From: Amycolatopsis umgeniensis
GTDB lineage: Bacteria > Actinomycetota > Actinomycetes > Mycobacteriales > Pseudonocardiaceae
NCBI RefSeq assembly: GCF_014205155.1
Contig: NZ_JACHMX010000001.1
Span: 2,790,001 to 2,854,000, forward strand
Length of the DNA: 64,000 nucleotides
Direction of reading: 5' to 3'
Below the pieces are notes generated by a model that did not search any database, was not told the DNA's origin, and saw nothing but the letters and a program-made list of their open reading frames with translations. This document shows, piece by piece, positions 41,528 to 49,795 of this stretch. Position 1 is the stretch's first letter, and every line of letters starts with the position of its first letter. A program made the translations under genes and the position numbers.

Positions 41528-42949
41528 TCACTCCTTCGGCTTGTGTCCAAGGATTTTCTCGATGCGCGCCCGGTTGGCGGCCTCTCCCTTGTCGAGGAAC
41601 GCGGCATAGGTCTCCAGCAGCACCGCCACTGAGTGCCCCGCCCACTCGGCCACCGCGGCCGGGTCGATCCCGGCCGCCAGCTGTGTACTGACGGCAGCGT
41701 GACGAAGGTCGTACGGCCTGGACGCCAATGGCGTGGCTTGCGCTTCCTCGCTAAGGATCAGCTTGCGCACTGCACGCCACGCCCTGGTGTAGGTGATCAT
41801 CGGGACCTCGCCCCCCTGCTCCCCGTGGAACAGCCGCCCGTCCGGCGCAAACCCGAACAGCCGGATGTGGCGCCACAGCAAGCGAGTCAGGTCGGGCGGG
41901 AAACTCACAGTGCGCCCTTCCCCTTCCCCGCGCGACTTCAAAGGCCGTTCGTCGCGCGGCTTCCCGCTGTCGGTCCACCGCCCTCCCGCGTGAGGTTCGG
42001 CAAGCTCCAAGTGGAACTCGCCCCAGTCGTAGACATGCTCCTCGCGTTCTTCATCCCACTCCGGTTCCGGAAGTGACGCGAGATTGCGCTTGTTCAAGGC
42101 AACCGTCTCCTCAGGTCGGAGGCCGGCGTAGTACATCGAACCGAAGAACGCCTCAAGTCGCGGGCCGCTGCGCGGAAGCGAGCCAACCCCGGCCAGCAGA
42201 GTGCGCGCCTGGACAGGATTCGGGACCGCCCGTTTGTTCACCTTTCTCTTCCCGGAAGGCATGGCGGACCACTTCACCGAACTCAAGGGATTCGCCTCGA
42301 TCAGCCCCAGTTCCACCGCGTAGTCAAGCGCGTTGAACAACACGGCGCGGGTTTTCCGCGCCACGCTCGGCGCGAAGCGCTTGCCATCGAGGCGGCGTGT
42401 CACCGCTCGCTGCAAAGCGCGCAGAACATCCGGATCCGTCACCGCTTTCACGCTTACCGTCTTGCGCCGACACCACGCCAACACCTTCTCGACGTCCGTC
42501 GGCACCTCTCGACCGGTGCGATACTCCGTGTTGTACCCCCACTGACGCAGAGCGGACCGGACCACCTTGGCGTCGGGGCGATTCTTCTCTTCCTGCATGA
42601 ACACCGGCGTCACACGGATCAGCGCTTCGGCCATTGTCTGCCGGGCCGTCGCAGCGGCATCCGGCCATTTCATGTCCACATAGGACTCAGCGAACTGATA
42701 CCACGTCATGTCACCCTTGGGCTGAGTCATCGAACGTGGCAACCCGGTCACGATGTCGAAGGCCTCGCCCGCACGCTGCGCCGCGAGCAGCGACGAGCGA
42801 AACCCGTCCGCTTGCGTAAAGAGCTTGAACGACTCTTTGAATCTCTCTTGCTCGACCATCCATTGGGCGCGGTAGCTGGTCACCTTGCCCGCCGCGTTCA
42901 CCCGGGTCTCAATTGTCCAGATACGGACCTTGTACGACAGGCTGATCAT
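41528..42949 (-). CDS. int: Tyrosine site-specific integrase
   Basis: 473 residues from ATG 42949, which overlaps the excisionase stop by ATGA. Catalytic residues of the tyrosine recombinase family are visible: Arg278 in YYAGLRPEET, probable Lys338, Arg416 in YDLRHAAVS (Tyr413 replaces the usual His of the HxxR box), His439 in AEWAGHS and nucleophile Tyr448 in LLETYAAFLD. The SAM-like core-binding region is at about residues 80-220. It integrates the element into the adjacent tRNA gene. The integrase is somewhat less GC-rich than its chromosomal neighbours. Confidence 0.95.
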   Translation of the reverse strand: MISLSYKVRIWTIETRVNAAGKVTSYRAQWMVEQERFKESFKLFTQADGFRSSLLAAQRAGEAFDIVTGLPRSMTQPKGDMTWYQFAESYVDMKWPDAAATARQTMAEALIRVTPVFMQEEKNRPDAKVVRSALRQWGYNTEYRTGREVPTDVEKVLAWCRRKTVSVKAVTDPDVLRALQRAVTRRLDGKRFAPSVARKTRAVLFNALDYAVELGLIEANPLSSVKWSAMPSGKRKVNKRAVPNPVQARTLLAGVGSLPRSGPRLEAFFGSMYYAGLRPEETVALNKRNLASLPEPEWDEEREEHVYDWGEFHLELAEPHAGGRWTDSGKPRDERPLKSRGEGEGRTVSFPPDLTRLLWRHIRLFGFAPDGRLFHGEQGGEVPMITYTRAWRAVRKLILSEEAQATPLASRPYDLRHAAVSTQLAAGIDPAAVAEWAGHSVAVLLETYAAFLDKGEAANRARIEKILGHKPKE

Positions 42950-43146
42950 GCAGCCACTTCCCTCTCGTCGAGCCAAGCTTCGAAATCGCTGCGTCGGATC
43001 CGGACGGCGCCGTTCGGCAGCTTGAGACACTTCGGCGCGCGTTTCGTCGCCCGCCATTCGTAGAAAGTGGACGGTGCAACGTCCATCTCGTCGCACACCT
43101 CGGCGATACTGAGAAGCCGCCTCATAAAGGCTCGATCCTGACCCAT
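42946..43146 (-). CDS. xis: Excisionase-type helix-turn-helix protein
   Basis: 66 residues from ATG 43146, with GAAAGGAG upstream. The winged-helix MerR/AlpA-like fold is seen in LLSIAEVCDEMDVAPSTFYEWR and RIRRSDFEAWLDE. Small proteins of this kind next to integrase steer recombination toward excision. The stop overlaps the integrase start by four bases, so the pair is translated together. Confidence 0.88.
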   Translation of the reverse strand: MGQDRAFMRRLLSIAEVCDEMDVAPSTFYEWRATKRAPKCLKLPNGAVRIRRSDFEAWLDEREVAA

Positions 43147-43259
43147 GGCGAGCTCCTTTCGTGCGGGCACGTCGAGCAGGCCGTCGGTGGTGGTCCGGCG
43201 GCCTGCTCGGTGTGACGTTGGGTAGCGGGTTGCGTGGGAGTGCTGGCAGGTGGTGGATG

Positions 43260-43488
43260 GCGGGTTTGGACCCTTGGGGCGTGGGGGCTGAAACCAAACC
43301 CGCAAACCCGCAAACCCGCAAAGTGCCCTCTGACCTGCGCATATGCTTGCGGGTTTGGATTCGGAGGGCATACCCGCAAACCCGCAAAGCAGCGGGTTTG
43401 CGGGTTTAGAATTTCCTTGATCAAGCAAACCCGCACGATGTTTCGGCAGGTCAGGACGTGTTTTGCGGGTTTGCGGGTTTGCGGGTTT
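43260..43488. other. Iteron-like cluster of 12 GCGGGTTT octamers, candidate origin of replication
   Basis: Perfect GCGGGTTT copies start at 43260, 43349, 43392, 43400, 43465, 43473 and 43481. The reverse form AAACCCGC starts at 43296, 43304, 43312, 43378 and 43427. Tandem runs of three occur in each orientation near the ends, giving an overall inverted layout. The region lies between the xis and helicase genes and also holds TGACCTGCGCATATGC (43331-43346). Iteron clusters beside a replication gene are typical of plasmid origins. A role in controlling xis-int is the alternative. Confidence 0.6.
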
Positions 43489-43503
43489 GTTTCCCCGGGA
43501 TTC

Positions 43504-45090
43504 CTAGGAGGTCGCCTTCTGGACCCAGTAGGCCCGGCAGTTGGCGTGGTCGTCGATCACGCTGCGTAGAACGATGTCGGTGTGCCAGCGGTCGATATGA
43601 CCTGTCAGCCTTCTTCCCAGTGATTTGGCACTGACGGGCTTCCCGGCTCGGTCGGTCGGGAACGTTCCGGCCCAGGGGTCGGTGCCCGCGGTGGGTTCGC
43701 CGGAGACCCGGAGTTGCTGTGCGGTGAGCTGGATGTCGCCGTGCAGGTCGTGCCAGGTGTGCAGGAAGTTCCGCCACTCGGCGTTGTCCTCGTCCAGCCC
43801 GCGCACGGATTCCGTGTTGGTCAGGAACCCGGCCACGCCGTGATGCTCGAGGAACCCGCCCAGGTGTTTGGCCCAGGCGGTGAACTGCCGCATCTGCGGA
43901 ATCGCCCCGGACGCCAGCGGCGCACCGTGGGTGGCCCAGTCGAGGATCAGGATAAGGATGTGGCGCAGCACGGTGGCCCGGTTGCGCGGATCCAGGATCC
44001 AGGTGTCGAGGTTCGGGATCGTGAACCCCGTCCTCGCTTCCGGCCGGGGACAGTCCGGGTCGAGCCGCACCCACACCGTCCTCGAGGCCATGTCCCCACC
44101 GGTCCGCAGGTTGTTCCCGGTCGCCAGCCACATCCGGTCGTTGGTGAACGTGCTCGCGCTGTTGGTGCCCAGCTTCCGATCCGACCAGGTTCGTTCGGTC
44201 ATCAGCCGGGCGAGGACGGCGGAATCGACGATGGTCCCTTCCTTGAGGTTGTCGAACACGATCACGCCGTGGTCGCCGTCGAGGACGGTGGTGATGGTCT
44301 TGCGGAGTTCGTCCTCGGAGTCGGTCCAGGTCTGCACGGTCTGCCCGACCAGCAGCCCCACGCACCCGGTCAGGATCGTCTTTCCCGATCCGGGCATGGA
44401 CGCCTCGATCAGCCCGAACGGCGACAGCGCCCGGGTCAGCGGCCGCACCAGCGGCGTGGCCAGCAAGGCAAGGTAGTTGGCCTTGTCCGCCGGGGTGCGC
44501 CACGGGAAGTCCCCGAGGAACCGTTCCATCAGGAAGTCCCGGGCGGCGGCGACCTCGGCCGGGGTGGGCTGGTCCGGGACCGGCGCGAGATGGGTGTTGC
44601 TGGCCAGATAGAACCCGGTCGCCGGGTCGTAACCGGGTCGCTGCAGCAGGGTTCCGTCCGGGCGCAGGACCGGGGTGGAGATGATCCGGCGCAGCACCGG
44701 CAGCCCCCGCCACGCCCGCCGAGCGAGCACCGCCGACAGCACCGGGCCCGGCGGGCTCACTTCCGCCGGTTTCCCGTTCTTCACCCCGTTGACGGTGGCG
44801 TGCTCGGCCAGCAGCGCGGCCAGCAGTGCGGGTTTGAGCACCGACGCGGTCAGTGGCAGCGCGACGTCCTCGTCGGCGGCTTCGGGTCCGGCGGCGCCGG
44901 AGATCTCCTCCACGACCACGGGGGTGCCGTCGGAGACGTAGGTGCCGGGGATGATCCGCGCGTCCAGTGCGCGGGTGAGGACCCGGATGGCGTCCGGGTC
45001 CTCACCGATCCGCACGATCCGGCGGCCGTCGTCGCCGACCGGCCACAACGACGTGCCGCCGTGTGGCGTGGTGTCGGGCGTGCTGGACAT
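43504..45090 (-). CDS. SF3-like helicase/ATPase of the replication module
   Basis: 528 residues from ATG 45090, with AAGGAGG upstream. The ATPase core has Walker A ASMPGSGKTIL (230-240), Walker B-like HGVIVFDNLKEG, and MWLATGNNLRTGGDMASRTVWVRL, a sensor-1/arginine-finger pattern of phage and plasmid replicative helicases. The C-terminal part may be a small winged-helix domain. It probably unwinds the origin together with the prim-pol protein encoded at 48045. The gene lies directly beside the iteron region. Confidence 0.75.
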   Translation of the reverse strand: MSSTPDTTPHGGTSLWPVGDDGRRIVRIGEDPDAIRVLTRALDARIIPGTYVSDGTPVVVEEISGAAGPEAADEDVALPLTASVLKPALLAALLAEHATVNGVKNGKPAEVSPPGPVLSAVLARRAWRGLPVLRRIISTPVLRPDGTLLQRPGYDPATGFYLASNTHLAPVPDQPTPAEVAAARDFLMERFLGDFPWRTPADKANYLALLATPLVRPLTRALSPFGLIEASMPGSGKTILTGCVGLLVGQTVQTWTDSEDELRKTITTVLDGDHGVIVFDNLKEGTIVDSAVLARLMTERTWSDRKLGTNSASTFTNDRMWLATGNNLRTGGDMASRTVWVRLDPDCPRPEARTGFTIPNLDTWILDPRNRATVLRHILILILDWATHGAPLASGAIPQMRQFTAWAKHLGGFLEHHGVAGFLTNTESVRGLDEDNAEWRNFLHTWHDLHGDIQLTAQQLRVSGEPTAGTDPWAGTFPTDRAGKPVSAKSLGRRLTGHIDRWHTDIVLRSVIDDHANCRAYWVQKATS

Positions 45091-45135
45091 GGGGCCTCCT
45101 TCGGTCGTGCGGGTGGTGCCGTGTTGCGCCCGCCG

Positions 45136-46737
45136 TCATGCGGCGGGTTCCAGTGGTTCACCGGAGAAGGTCTCGATCAACGCGGACGCGAGGACCTCGG
45201 CCATGGCCGGGGGTACGGCGTTGCCGTAGCCGCGTACCTGTGCGCGTTTGACCTTGCTGGACATCTTGTAGCCGGGCGGGAAGCCCATCCCGGCGCCGAT
45301 CTCGTGCGGTTCGAGCATCCGGAACGTGCAGAGATCGACGTCTGCTCGACTGGGTTGCCAGGCGATCAGCGACTGGTGCCCGTGGGTGGTCAGAGTGCGG
45401 ATGGGTTCGTCGACAGGGGTGCACATCTCCGCGCCGGAACCACGGCTCGAGTTGTTCCGCATCAGCATGTGCATCAGGTCTGCGGACGGTACGACCAGGC
45501 CGTGGTGATTGCCTCCGGCGGACACGGTCGGGATCGGTCCACTGACCGGGTAGGCGGTCTTGGCAGAGCCTCCGTTGCGCTGGATGGAGATGAACGGCGG
45601 CATGACGACCGCGGTCTCCCGGCGGCACGTTTGTGCCCGCATCGGCCGGTCGACGGTGATGGCGGTGTTCACCCCGGCCCGCGCGGCGCAGGAGACCAGC
45701 AGCGGCGGGCACACCAGCCCGTCGGTCTCCCGGGTGGTGCGGGTGGGCAGTGGCTCGTCCACGCTGGTGGCGTGCTGGCGCCAGGTGCCTCCGGCCGGGG
45801 CCAGCAGTGCGCCCATGTGCCGTTCCAGTCCGGCTTCGATCCGGGCCATCGTGTTCGGGGTGAGCGGGTCCGGCCGGCCGCGGTCGTCGACCCGTTCCCC
45901 GATCCGCTGTCCGGGATCCAGGTCCCAGTCGATGATGGTCGACGCGGCCAGCACCTCCGGCTCCACGATCTGGTTGCAGCACTTACGGTGCGGGCACTTG
46001 TAGACGTACTGGCCGTTGCGGATGCCGTAGACGCCCATGACGTCGTCGGGTTTCTTGAAGACCTGCATCGCGGTGACGATCTCGTCGCAGCTGGCACAGT
46101 AGGCCTTGGGGCGCAGCCACTTGTCCCAGTCCGGCACCCGGCCGAGGCTCTTGTGGCAGTAGCCCAGGAAGAACCGGTTCCGCGACTGTGCGACCTTCCC
46201 CAGCGTCGGGCCGGTGACGCGCATGGCGTTGAGCGCGATCAGCCAGGTCAGGTAGCCCTCGGCCTCGATCTCCCGGCGCCAGCGCTTGAACTCCGACCAC
46301 TTCGCCACCTGCACGACGTTCTCCACGACGCCTCCGAGCACGGGTTTGCCGCGCAGCCTCATTGCGCGCAGGTAGCGCGGGACCTCCTCCATCAGCGCCC
46401 GTGCCCGCGCCACCGACGGGTCGAGCGCTTTGGGCCCGGTCTTGGGGTCGAACAGGACACCTTGCAGGTTCTGGTCGAAGTCCCTCTTCTGGCCGCGCGC
46501 GTCCGTCCACGGCGGACACGCGGGCGATGCCCAGAAGAAGTCCACGCGCGGGAAGCCGCCGATGTCGGCCTTCGCGATGTCCCCGCGGTAGTGGTCCATC
46601 CCCGGGTGGTTCAGCCCGTGCGTGGCGACCGCGATCTTGTCGTGGTTCGCCGCCAGGACGCCTTCGGTGCCGGGCACGGCCAGCACTCCGGTGGTGTCGC
46701 CGCCGAACCCGGCGAACTCGTGATAGGTCGTGAACAT
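45136..46737 (-). CDS. C5-cytosine DNA methyltransferase
   Basis: 533 residues. Motif I is FAGFGGDTTGVLA, the catalytic Cys74 is in WASPACPPWT (motif IV), motif VI is VVENVVQ, motif VIII is QSRNRFFLGY and motif X is VRGYGNAVPPAMA. The long target-recognition part (about 215-430) includes a Cys-rich ribbon, YCASCDE and YKCPHRKCCN. No restriction endonuclease is adjacent, so it is an orphan enzyme, perhaps protecting the element from host restriction or marking its DNA. The ATG is coupled to the upstream 24-codon frame. Confidence 0.9.
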   Translation of the reverse strand: MFTTYHEFAGFGGDTTGVLAVPGTEGVLAANHDKIAVATHGLNHPGMDHYRGDIAKADIGGFPRVDFFWASPACPPWTDARGQKRDFDQNLQGVLFDPKTGPKALDPSVARARALMEEVPRYLRAMRLRGKPVLGGVVENVVQVAKWSEFKRWRREIEAEGYLTWLIALNAMRVTGPTLGKVAQSRNRFFLGYCHKSLGRVPDWDKWLRPKAYCASCDEIVTAMQVFKKPDDVMGVYGIRNGQYVYKCPHRKCCNQIVEPEVLAASTIIDWDLDPGQRIGERVDDRGRPDPLTPNTMARIEAGLERHMGALLAPAGGTWRQHATSVDEPLPTRTTRETDGLVCPPLLVSCAARAGVNTAITVDRPMRAQTCRRETAVVMPPFISIQRNGGSAKTAYPVSGPIPTVSAGGNHHGLVVPSADLMHMLMRNNSSRGSGAEMCTPVDEPIRTLTTHGHQSLIAWQPSRADVDLCTFRMLEPHEIGAGMGFPPGYKMSSKVKRAQVRGYGNAVPPAMAEVLASALIETFSGEPLEPAA

Positions 46738-46811
46738 CAGCTCTCCTCGGAACGGCGCGGACGGGTGTGCAGGTAGGGCGGCAGGGCGAGGAAACGCAGG
46801 GTCGGGGTCAC
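46737..46811 (-). CDS. 24-residue coupling ORF between RRQRL and methyltransferase genes
   Basis: GTG 46811 overlaps the upstream stop (GTGA) and the TGA shares a base with the methyltransferase ATG (TGATG). GGGAG lies eight bases before the GTG and GAGGAG inside its end serves the methyltransferase. The peptide, starting MTPTLRFLALPPYL, is basic and short. It may exist mainly to carry ribosomes into the methyltransferase gene. Confidence 0.45.
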   Translation of the reverse strand: MTPTLRFLALPPYLHTRPRRSEES

Positions 46812-47329
46812 GCGGCGATCTCCCATCCGATGGCGGGGTGGTCGTGTGTGGACAGGGCGGCGTGCCCGGCGGCGTCGAGGGTGGGGTCGCCGTGCAGGAA
46901 CTCGTGCAGATAGGAATCCGAGTCGAGCCCGGCGGTGTAGAGGCAGGCTTCGCAGGTGCGGTGCGCCTTCGGCAGTTCCGCGTAACCGGTCTCGCGGCAT
47001 TCGCGGCAGGTGCGGCGGGCGGCCATCGCCTTGCCCAACGCCTCCTGCCGGGCGGGGGTCATCGGCCGGACCGGCTTGGCCTGGTCGATGAGGTAGAGGT
47101 TGGCGTAGACGGTCTTCCCGGCCTTGCGGCACCGGAAGTACAGGAACGCCACCGGATCCTGACCACCCGGCCGTTTCCCGGTGGCGCGCAGCTGGCGGCG
47201 GGTCGCGAGCAGATGCCGTGGTGCGGTGTTGCGCGACAGCAACGGTTTCCCGTACAGGCGGCCGCGCGTGTATTCGAGATCGGGTGACCACGGCACCGCC
47301 GCGAGCACCCACGGGTATTGGCGTGCCAT
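46808..47329 (-). CDS. RRQRL-motif zinc-binding protein
   Basis: 173 residues from ATG 47329, with GGGAGGA upstream. The signature is LLATRRQLRATG, followed by VAFLYFRCRKAGKTVYANLYL. A zinc site then appears as RTCRECRETGYAEL and RTCEACLYTAG. This family is frequent on actinobacterial integrative elements and has no known function. It is probably a small nucleic-acid-binding protein (inference). Confidence 0.8.
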   Translation of the reverse strand: MARQYPWVLAAVPWSPDLEYTRGRLYGKPLLSRNTAPRHLLATRRQLRATGKRPGGQDPVAFLYFRCRKAGKTVYANLYLIDQAKPVRPMTPARQEALGKAMAARRTCRECRETGYAELPKAHRTCEACLYTAGLDSDSYLHEFLHGDPTLDAAGHAALSTHDHPAIGWEIAA

Positions 47330-47356
47330 CGCTGTCCTCCCGGGCAGCACAGGGAA

Positions 47357-47386
47357 GGGCCCGCGCAGCCGGTGCTGCGCGGGCCC
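47357..47386. terminator. 13-bp perfect hairpin in operon spacer
   Basis: GGGCCCGCGCAGC (47357-47369) pairs exactly with GCTGCGCGGGCCC (47374-47386), with loop CGGT. It lies between the 47405 and 46808 genes, with no U-tract. It could cause partial termination or protect mRNA ends. Confidence 0.55.
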
Positions 47387-47404
47387 TCGTGGCGGACTGG
47401 GTGA

Positions 47405-47644
47405 CTATTTGCTGGCGGCGATCCGGTCGCGGATCTCGCGGTGGAGCGTGTCCTTGGTGACCGAGGTGGTGAGGCCGTTGACGGTGATCGCGGCCATCTC
47501 CCCGACCCCGTTCTCCCCGGCCCCCTGGAGGTGCGGGTCCGCGTAGTTGCGGGCGGCGGTCCACGCGGCTTCGGCGGTGGGCTTGCTACCGCTCTTGGCG
47601 AAGGTATCGCCCTTGACGGACCACTGGGCAGACGAGTTCGGCAT
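47405..47644 (-). CDS. Small hypothetical protein, 79 residues
   Basis: The product begins MPNSSAQWSVKGDTFAKSGS and ends TLHREIRDRIAASK. It is soluble, with no Cys. ATG 47644 has GGAAGGAA upstream. I do not recognise the family. The Trp/Lys N-terminus and basic C-terminal helix are the only visible traits. Confidence 0.7.
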   Translation of the reverse strand: MPNSSAQWSVKGDTFAKSGSKPTAEAAWTAARNYADPHLQGAGENGVGEMAAITVNGLTTSVTKDTLHREIRDRIAASK

Positions 47645-47763
47645 GGTGTGTTTCCTTCCGGTGCGATGAGTCCCGGGTGCCGGGAGCGCCCCCGGGGGGT
47701 GTGCGTGGGTTGGTGGTGCGGCGCCTTTGGCGAGCTGGCGGGAGGCTCAGGCGGACGACGGGG

Positions 47764-47985
47764 TCAGCGCTTGCCGACCCACTTGATGCGGTTGCCATCG
47801 GGGTTGAAGCGGGCTTTGCCTTCCTGCGACATGCGGTTGAGGTGCGCGTCCTGCGCGGCGCGGCTGGTGCCTTGGTGGTCGAGTTTCGATCGCAGGTCGG
47901 CCAGGGACACCCAGTCGCCCTTGCGGTGTTCCAGGCTGGTGATCGCGTCGCGGACCGTGTCGTCCCAGCGGCTGTGCACGGACAT
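47764..47985 (-). CDS. Small winged-helix-like hypothetical protein, 73 residues
   Basis: The sequence DAITSLEHRKGDWVSLADLRSKLDH followed by DAHLNRMSQEGKARFNPDGNRIKWVGKR has the helix-turn-helix-hairpin order of a winged helix, with a basic C-terminus. DNA binding is therefore plausible (inference). ATG 47985 has GGAAGGAA upstream. Confidence 0.7.
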   Translation of the reverse strand: MSVHSRWDDTVRDAITSLEHRKGDWVSLADLRSKLDHQGTSRAAQDAHLNRMSQEGKARFNPDGNRIKWVGKR

Positions 47986-48044
47986 GATGATGTGTTCCTT
48001 CCTTCGATGGGGTTGGTGCGATGTGGAGCGTTCGGCCCGGGAAG

Positions 48045-48953
48045 TCAGGCCGCTTTTCCGGTGATGCGCCGGGGATTGCGGCCCCCGGCGCGCAGGCTGG
48101 TGTCGATGACCCCGTGGTCTTTCACCAGCGATTCGGGGGTGCGCCAGGCGGCGACCGCGGCCTGGAGTTCGGTGCGGGCGAGGTGCTCGTCGAGCACGTG
48201 CGCGCCGACGAGCTGACCGAGGGCGTAGGCGGCGGTGGACAGCACCTTGTTCCGCCGCCCTGGCGGTTCCCTGCGGACACGGTCGGTCTCGGACCGCAGT
48301 GCGGCCGCCACATAGGCATCGGGCGCTTTCACGGGCTTCTCACCGCGCCCTGAGATGGCCGTGGTGGCGTGTTCGACGTTGGCCTGGACCAGCCACCCCG
48401 GGAACTCGGCTTCGTCGGTGTCGTCGAGCAGCTCGTAGGCGCCGCCCTCGAACACCGACCCCGGCGCCAGGGCGTAGGTGCCCCAGCACCTCGTGTCCAC
48501 ATGGGACGCGATGTGCTTCACGGTGCCGCGCAGGCGGCACCCGGGCGGCACCCGAAACCAGCAGTGCCGCCCACCGCTGGGAGTGGTGACGGTCCAGGTG
48601 TCGGGCAGCGGCCCGCCGAGGTCCGCCGCGAGCGCCTGCAGCTGTTGCCAGCCGTCCGGGTCGTCGCCGGTCTTGGGCTGGTCGCAGTCCACGACGATCC
48701 GGCCGGCCGGGCCGGGAAACACCCCGACGTTCCACGGGCGGTCGGCCCAGCGCCATCGGATGCGGTCCGGGTCGAGGGTGGCGAGGTCTTCCGGCATCGC
48801 GTGCCCGTCCGCGCACGCCCCTGTTGCGGGACAGCGGTCCGGGCGGTGCCAGGCGGCGATCTTCGTACCGGGCCAGAGCGGGAACACCGGTATCCCCCTG
48901 CCAGCCATCTCCAGCGCCGCCCGCATCAGCGCCGCGCGCTGGGTGTCAGTCAT
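48045..48953 (-). CDS. Bifunctional primase-polymerase (prim-pol) replication protein
   Basis: 302 residues from ATG 48953, with GGAAGGAG upstream. The prim-pol catalytic acids are in RIVVDCDQPKTGDDPDG and the sGGrH-type motif is PSGGRHCWFRVP. The IPVFPLWPGTKIAAWH N-terminus is typical of the family. It makes primers for element replication. In many elements the helicase is fused or adjacent; here the helicase gene is 3 kb further along the operon. The start overlaps a 38-codon ORF by ATGA. Confidence 0.87.
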   Translation of the reverse strand: MTDTQRAALMRAALEMAGRGIPVFPLWPGTKIAAWHRPDRCPATGACADGHAMPEDLATLDPDRIRWRWADRPWNVGVFPGPAGRIVVDCDQPKTGDDPDGWQQLQALAADLGGPLPDTWTVTTPSGGRHCWFRVPPGCRLRGTVKHIASHVDTRCWGTYALAPGSVFEGGAYELLDDTDEAEFPGWLVQANVEHATTAISGRGEKPVKAPDAYVAAALRSETDRVRREPPGRRNKVLSTAAYALGQLVGAHVLDEHLARTELQAAVAAWRTPESLVKDHGVIDTSLRAGGRNPRRITGKAA

Positions 48954-49066
48954 CCACGGATCTCCTTCCGCCAGTTCGGTTTCGGATCCCACGCCGGGCA
49001 CTCGTGCAGGTGCACCGCGAACCGGCGGGCCAGCCGGGACAGCACCGCGTCCAGCGGTCCCGCCAT
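48950..49066 (-). CDS. Possible 38-residue ORF coupled to the prim-pol gene
   Basis: ATG 49066 opens a frame ending WRKEIRG whose TGA overlaps the prim-pol ATG (ATGA). The product, starting MAGPLDAVLSRLARRFAVHL, is a short amphipathic helix plus a basic tail. The frame stays open upstream to the TAG of the previous gene but without another ATG or GTG, so the true start is unsure. Confidence 0.45.
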   Translation of the reverse strand: MAGPLDAVLSRLARRFAVHLHECPAWDPKPNWRKEIRG

Positions 49067-49150
49067 CTCCGGCGAGGCGCGCAGGCACCGCGCGACCGGG
49101 ACCGGGTCAGGGACTGCGGTGTAACGCGCAGGAGAGGCCCGCGCCAGGGG

Positions 49151-49351
49151 CTACCAGATCGCGGGTTGGTCTCGGCGCGGGCACGTTCGTCGGTGCTTGC
49201 GTTCCCAGCGTTCGCCTTCTTCCACGGTGACGTCAGTGATCTGGGCTTCACAGCGGCGGCAGATGCCGGTGACGAGCCCCGCTACCGGGGCGTCCGGGTC
49301 CTCCTCGTCAAGGTCAAGGTCGAAATCGGGATCGAAGTCGTCGTCCGTCAT
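49151..49351 (-). CDS. Small acidic protein with Cys pair, 66 residues
   Basis: From ATG 49351, with GGGAGGAA upstream. The first 20 residues are almost all Asp and Glu (TDDDFDPDFDLDLDEED), followed by VTGICRRCEAQITDV and RRTCPRRDQ, a possible zinc ribbon. The family is not recognised. An acidic tail on a zinc ribbon might mimic DNA or bind basic proteins (speculative). Confidence 0.65.
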   Translation of the reverse strand: MTDDDFDPDFDLDLDEEDPDAPVAGLVTGICRRCEAQITDVTVEEGERWERKHRRTCPRRDQPAIW

Positions 49352-49431
49352 GAAGTCTTTCCTCCCTGGTCGGCGGATGTTGTTGTGCGAGCTGGACATG
49401 GCGGTGGCGCGGCCGTGCGCTGCCCGGTCGA

Positions 49432-49471
49432 CGGACTCGCCCCGGTCGAGGTCGGCCGGGGCGAGTCCGTG
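49432..49471. terminator. 15-bp perfect hairpin in operon spacer
   Basis: ACGGACTCGCCCCGG (49432-49446) pairs exactly with CCGGGGCGAGTCCGT (49457-49471), ten-base loop. It lies in the 138-bp spacer between the 49490 and 49351 genes. No U-tract follows. Confidence 0.55.
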
Positions 49472-49489
49472 GATGTGTGTGGGTGCTGA

Positions 49490-49795
49490 TTACCGGCGAC
49501 GCTTCTCCCATGCCGCGTTGGTCTCGGCGATCCAACGCGCGAGGTCACGCGGCTTCGGGTGACACGGCGCGTTCCGGTTGACGTTGGAGCCGTCGCGCAG
49601 CTGACAGGAGCCGGGGCAGCAGAAATGGTCTTCGGTCGGCTTTCTGCCGTCGGCCGTGCACCACGTGGTGAGGTGGCCGTAGCCGCCGCCGGTGGCGTGG
49701 CCACAGCGGCCGCAGAACTCGACGTACTCGGCCGGGTGGATGCTCTGCTGGTGTCGGAGGCACTCCTGGGCGGGGGTCTCCTGATTGCCGCTCAC
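49490..49795 (-). CDS. Cys-rich putative zinc protein, 101 residues
   Basis: Starts at GTG 49795, with GAAAGGAA upstream, overlapping the previous stop (GTGA). Cysteines occur in QECLRHQ, EFCGRCGHATGGGYGH, TTWCTADG and HFCCPGSCQLRDG, suggesting two metal sites. The C-terminus RDLARWIAETNAAWEKRRR is a basic helix. The family is not recognised. Confidence 0.68.
   Translation of the reverse strand: MSGNQETPAQECLRHQQSIHPAEYVEFCGRCGHATGGGYGHLTTWCTADGRKPTEDHFCCPGSCQLRDGSNVNRNAPCHPKPRDLARWIAETNAAWEKRRR

Noticed and set aside
42949-43387. N-terminal extension of the integrase to 619 residues
   Set aside because: The extension overlaps the xis gene in another frame and the repeat region. ATG 42949 has its own ribosome site and an ATGA junction with xis.
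43260-43488. CRISPR array
   Set aside because: Units are 8 bp, occur in both orientations and have no regular spacers. No cas genes are present.
43714-46776. 1020-codon plus-strand frame opposite the helicase and methyltransferase
   Set aside because: Same antisense effect. The minus-strand genes have intact Walker and methyltransferase motifs and proper ribosome sites.
48946-49251. 101-codon minus-strand frame overlapping the prim-pol start
   Set aside because: Its product is a Ser/Arg/Trp-rich string without motifs and overlaps two better-supported frames.
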